Translations under genes and position numbers: made by a program | Notes under the pieces: model-generated | Database searches by the model: none | Told to the model about the DNA's origin: nothing | The model's input: the letters and a program-made list of their open reading frames with translations, nothing else | Assembly: GCA_964582985.1 (NCBI GenBank) | Contig: CAZOUM010000058.1 | Location: 1-17,083 of the forward strand | Direction: 5' to 3' | Origin: CAZQYB01 sp964582985 | GTDB taxonomy: Bacteria > Planctomycetota > Phycisphaerae > Sedimentisphaerales > Anaerobacaceae | Length of the DNA: 17,083 nucleotides | Part shown: positions 15,264 to 17,083 of the stretch, in pieces | How the letters are laid out: each line of letters starts with the position of its first letter | Position numbering within the stretch: the first letter of the stretch is position 1

Positions 15264-15299
15264 CGGTGTTGCACTGGGAAAAATTCCTTTGCAGCGCCG
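15264..15299. other. Long imperfect stem-loop
   Basis: CGGTGTTGCA pairs with TGCAGCGCCG (10 bp, two as G-U), enclosing an inner GGAA/TTCC stem with a three-base loop. It lies between the repeats and the gene fragments. No U-tract follows. It could be a decayed attC-like site or a structural remnant; role unknown. Confidence 0.4.
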
Positions 15300-15442
15300 T
15301 AAGTGCTTGTATTAAAAACAATTACAAAGCGGCAGTGATGAATAAAATGAAATAATCAGGCCGAGTCGGGATTATTTTCCAAATATCTTTATGCGTTTTA
15401 CCGTAGAATGAGTTGGTTAGTTGAACGAGAAAGAGGTCAAAA

Positions 15443-15535
15443 ATGAAAAGAGCATGGGTAATAATATTCCTAATTTGCTTGTTCGTGGGGCTTGAGCCAC
15501 TGAAGGTCACATGGGCGGCTCGGACGAAACCATAA
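15443..15535 (+). pseudogene. Truncated signal-peptide gene start (30 codons)
   Basis: ATG at 15443 has a good ribosome-binding site (GAAAGAGG) and encodes MKRAWVIIFLICLFVGLEPL followed by ten residues and a stop. A start with strong Shine-Dalgarno and a clean signal-peptide-like helix but no mature domain suggests the 5' end of a secreted-protein gene joined to foreign sequence near 15500. It overlaps, in another frame, the synthetase fragment below. A genuine small membrane peptide is the alternative. Confidence 0.45.
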
Positions 15536-15594
15536 TCTCGCAAATGCACGACAAGCCCGTGTTCGTCACTCACTATCCCAGGAAAGCCAAGGCC
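15505..15594 (+). pseudogene. asnS: Fragment of asparaginyl-tRNA synthetase gene
   Basis: In the frame starting at 15505 the translation contains GGSDETIISQMHDKPVFVTH and then YPRKAKA. This matches the class II catalytic core of asparaginyl-tRNA synthetases, where a DE-T-I segment, DKPVF and YP--KAFYM are conserved. Only about 30 codons remain: there is no start codon in context, a stop lies just upstream in this frame, and the similarity ends at KA (15594), where FYM would be expected. Thirteen codons later the frame ends in TAA within the repeated ~80-bp segment. It is a relic copied or stranded here, not the functional gene, which should exist elsewhere in the genome. Confidence 0.6.
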
Positions 15595-15605
15595 GATTCA
15601 TACTG

Positions 15606-15687
15606 TTCTGGCAAAGTGTACTCTTTCCCCTAATCAGCAGGGAACTTCGTGTATTCTATTGAATTCCGTTGAACCGCGCGTAACGTT
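15606..15687. repeat. 82-bp direct repeat, copy 1 (cassette 5' leader)
   Basis: Matches 16891-16972 with five substitutions and no gaps. On the minus strand it begins in the GTT core of the attC-like site and runs away from it. It contains a short TTCCC/GGGAA stem. The two copies place the same leader directly after two different attC sites. Confidence 0.92.
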
Positions 15688-15735
15688 TAGGTCAGGGGCG
15701 CGCGTTAGCGTGTCCCCTGTACCGACTGGTTAGAG
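15678..15735 (-). other. attC-like recombination site (site 2)
   Basis: 58 bp with the integron attC layout on the minus strand: R'' CTCTAAC, six-base spacer, L'' GTACAGGGG, terminal loop region, L' CCCCTGAC, six-base spacer, R' GTTACGC. L'' and L' pair perfectly except for one extrahelical A in L'', as in genuine sites. R' departs from GTTRRRY at one position. It begins eight bases after the stop of the lipoprotein gene, the usual cassette arrangement. Site 1 has the same length and layout but a different stem sequence. Confidence 0.75.
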
Positions 15736-15743
15736 CATTCATT

Positions 15744-16754
15744 TCAATCATACCCAGGGATGACCGATGTTCTCGGTCGCATACGGTCAACCTCGTTCAT
15801 GTCGTCAACCCATAGGATGCCATTACTCCACCACGCATTGTAGCCGCCTTTGCCCTGTGGTCGATCGCGACGGCCGGTAATCCACAGGCCTGACCTTTTC
15901 TTGTCGTAGTACCATTGGCTGTGGCGTGTTGTGACCTCTTGCCAACGTGTTTCACCAATGTCACGGCGGAAGACACGAGCAGATCTGTCAGCGCGAATTA
16001 TCAACACAACCCTCGTGTGAACAACCTTGCCATAGTACAAGTCACTCTGAACGTACTCCCATTCGCCAACAAAACCCTTCTCTGTGTCCGATAGCGGTAC
16101 ATTGATACGTACAGGCGCGCTGCATCCGGGCTTCCTTGCTATGGCTTGGATTTGTTTTACGACCTTAATAAGTTCTTTGTCGTCAGGAGACCAGTGTGGC
16201 TTCCAGGAATAGTGTAGCTTCCAGGAATAGAGGTTGTCGATGCGCACCTCCACCAAATACGAAGTGCCATCAAGTCCTATTGTCTTGTTCTCTCTGGGGA
16301 TTTCTTTGAATTCGTCAGAGGTCACGAGCACTCTGACCTCTGCAATCTGTCCCTCATCAAGTGGCGTCTGCAATATCTCTTTCTTGCTATGAGTCCCGGG
16401 ATACACGGTCAGTTGTCGATTTCTCAGGTCAATCTCGATCGCTTCGGAAACAACCCCCATAGGTTGACAAAAGAGGCGGATACAATCTCTGTCAAGTCGC
16501 CGAATACCACGCTGCCTGCAGTACGTTTCGATCACCTCAAGATTGCCTGCTCTGTACACTGTTGGCTTGATGTGTGGGAAGACCGCATCGGGTTCCTTTG
16601 GCTCTACAATGATGACCTGAGGCTGTGCCTGCGGCGTCTTGCTCTGTGCAGACTCCGTTGCAGGCGGTAGCCCGGAACCGGTTTGCTGTCGAGGGACAGC
16701 GGCACAGCCAACAAGAACGATAGCAGGTAGCACGACCGATAGCGCGCTTTTCAT
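15744..16754 (-). CDS. Cassette-borne lipoprotein of unknown function
   Basis: 336 residues. A lipoprotein signal peptide (MKSALSVVLPAIVLVGC, Cys17; lipobox LVGC) is followed by a proline/glutamine-rich linker (about 20-50). The mature part has two regions. The first (about 65-195) contains SEAIEIDLRNRQLTVYPG and SYLVEVRIDNLYSWKLHYSW. The second (about 205-336) reads FVGEWEYVQSDLYYG, VVLIIRADRSARVFRRDIGE and GLWITGRRDR, resembling small beta-barrel domains of the type that measure against a reference (W-x-Y repeats). I do not recognise a family. An 18-bp tandem duplication (16193-16228) encodes the doubled YSWKLHYSWKPH. The ATG has AGGTGGG just upstream. It ends eight bases before the attC-like site, so it is the cargo of the cassette. 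Confidence 0.85.
   Translation of the reverse strand: MKSALSVVLPAIVLVGCAAVPRQQTGSGLPPATESAQSKTPQAQPQVIIVEPKEPDAVFPHIKPTVYRAGNLEVIETYCRQRGIRRLDRDCIRLFCQPMGVVSEAIEIDLRNRQLTVYPGTHSKKEILQTPLDEGQIAEVRVLVTSDEFKEIPRENKTIGLDGTSYLVEVRIDNLYSWKLHYSWKPHWSPDDKELIKVVKQIQAIARKPGCSAPVRINVPLSDTEKGFVGEWEYVQSDLYYGKVVHTRVVLIIRADRSARVFRRDIGETRWQEVTTRHSQWYYDKKRSGLWITGRRDRPQGKGGYNAWWSNGILWVDDMNEVDRMRPRTSVIPGYD
16193..16228 (-). repeat. 18-bp tandem duplication in the lipoprotein gene
   Basis: AGTGTGGCTTCCAGGAAT is followed at once by AGTGTAGCTTCCAGGAAT, one difference. It adds exactly six codons (YSWKLH/YSWKPH), so the frame is kept. Confidence 0.9.
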
Positions 16755-16769
16755 GTTCCCACCTTTCGC

Positions 16770-16796
16770 CTAACTATGTTTATATGGTTTCCGCAT
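16770..16796 (-). CDS. Possible 8-codon leader peptide
   Basis: ATG at 16796 encodes MRKPYKHS and stops at TAG. AAGGAG lies four bases before it, the strongest ribosome-binding site in the cassette leader. It ends 15 bases before the lipoprotein ATG. It may couple translation into the cassette gene, as short leader ORFs do in some integrons. Chance occurrence is possible. Confidence 0.3.
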   Translation of the reverse strand: MRKPYKHS

Positions 16797-16867
16797 AAAA
16801 CTCCTTACCTCTCCGAGTGTCAGCATAACACCCCTCTGCCCAAAATCAATAAGTTGTTCTTTGGTAG

Positions 16868-16885
16868 GGTGGGGCTCGCCCCACC
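16868..16885. repeat. REP-like palindrome GGTGGGG-N4-CCCCACC
   Basis: A 7-bp GC-only stem around a four-base loop (CTCG), in the cassette leader, without a U-tract. Palindromes of this form are scattered in many bacterial genomes; no function is indicated here. Confidence 0.6.
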
Positions 16886-16890
16886 ATTAT

Positions 16891-16972
16891 TTCTGGTAAA
16901 GTGTGCTTTTTCCCCTAATCAGCAGGGAACTTCGTGTATTCTATTGAATTCCGTTGAACCGCGCATAACATT
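16891..16972. repeat. 82-bp direct repeat, copy 2 (cassette 5' leader)
   Basis: Partner of 15606-15687 (77 of 82 bases equal, no gaps). On the minus strand it starts in R' of attC-like site 1 and runs towards the lipoprotein gene. Confidence 0.92.
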
Positions 16973-17020
16973 GCATTCACGCACGGCTTTCAAGCCGTCG
17001 CGTGGAACGTCTTGTTGGCC
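16963..17020 (-). other. attC-like recombination site (site 1)
   Basis: 58 bp with attC layout on the minus strand: R'' GGCCAAC, spacer AAGACG, L'' arm TTCCACGCGACGGCTT, loop GA, L' arm AAGCCGTGCGTGAA, spacer TGCAAT, R' GTTATGC. The two arms are complementary except for two extra bases (C and G) on the L'' side, matching the extrahelical bases that set attC polarity. R' departs from GTTRRRY at one position. Confidence 0.78.
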
Positions 17021-17083
17021 ATCCTAACTGCTCAGTACCACCGCAATAACCGGGATCGCGTTTTGGCATGTGTGTACCAACGC
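17021..17083 (-). other. End of a further cassette or flanking DNA
   Basis: If the array continues, this is the 3' end of the preceding cassette. On the minus strand, two frames end in stops within about 20 bases of R'' (one ends ...VVLSS, the other ...LLRWY). The stretch is too short to say which, if either, is coding. Confidence 0.3.

Larger units (their letters stand above)
14978..15743. other. Gene-poor 766-bp stretch: repeats, gene fragments and an attC-like site
   Basis: No intact gene is supported here. It carries repeat copies E and F, a stem-loop at 15264-15299, two broken plus-strand gene fragments (15443-15594), the ~80-bp repeat shared with 16891-16972, and the attC-like site next to the lipoprotein gene. 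The promoter of the downstream operon should lie near 14980-15060, but I see no convincing -35/-10 pair. Confidence 0.6.
15684..16968 (-). mobile_element. Putative integron gene cassette
   Basis: Limits are set by the expected cut G|TT in the R' boxes of the two attC-like sites. The 1285-bp unit holds a leader of about 210 bp, one gene in the same direction as the sites, and its own attC directly after the stop codon. That is the standard cassette plan. No integrase gene or attI is visible in the window, so it may belong to a longer array extending beyond 17083 or to an integrase-less attC cluster. Confidence 0.65.

Noticed and set aside
15322..15573. 83-codon minus-strand open frame
   Set aside because: It lies antisense to the signal-peptide and asnS fragments, has no recognisable motif and no convincing ribosome-binding site.
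16768..16774. GTTAGGC (minus strand), a perfect attC R' core, just upstream of the lipoprotein gene
   Set aside because: No complementary L arms or AAC box lie at the right distance; probably chance. The well-formed site is at 16963-17020.

Overview
The window reads as a piece of a Planctomycetota genome, probably Phycisphaerae or a relative. This is inferred from gene content: several Tat-exported Gfo/Idh/MocA oxidoreductases, a DUF1080 (3-keto-disaccharide hydrolase family) lipoprotein, a Tat-exported Hyi-like TIM-barrel protein and a HEAT-repeat exoprotein. No marker gene is available to prove it.

Positions 1-14977 hold ten genes, all on the minus strand and tightly spaced, so probably one long transcription unit. 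In transcription order they are: Gfo/Idh/MocA oxidoreductase (14977-13670), HEAT-repeat protein (13601-11133), TIM-barrel isomerase/epimerase-like protein (11056-10073), DUF1080 protein (10036-9302), two tandem paralogous oxidoreductases (9266-7956 and 7904-6591), an NCS1-type permease (6531-5149), xylulokinase (5044-3536), a secreted GH2 glycosidase with a discoidin-like C-terminal domain (3534-964), and the start of a TIGR03663/Agl23-like membrane glycosyltransferase (967 to beyond position 1). The first enzymes match the logic of oxidative glycoside cleavage: oxidation at C3, cleavage by a DUF1080 enzyme, then processing by a TIM-barrel enzyme. The permease, kinase and GH2 enzyme would supply uptake, phosphorylation and classical hydrolysis. 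The substrate is unknown; the kinase points to xylose/xylulose.

A 25-bp dispersed repeat occurs six times between 9834 and 15169, always in the same orientation. Four copies lie inside three protein genes and are read in all three frames of the coding strand, adding short peptides at tolerant sites. Its short hairpin stem is supported by a compensatory base change. Between the HEAT and TIM-barrel genes sits a separate 56-bp array of 7-bp units arranged as an inverted repeat.

Positions 14978-17083 are accessory in character. They contain two repeat copies, broken gene fragments (a signal-peptide start and a piece of an asparaginyl-tRNA synthetase gene), and two 58-bp sites with attC architecture on the minus strand, at 15678-15735 and 16963-17020. 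These bracket one gene for an unknown lipoprotein, so the segment 15684-16968 looks like an integron gene cassette. Both attC sites are followed by the same ~80-bp sequence. No integrase is in the window.
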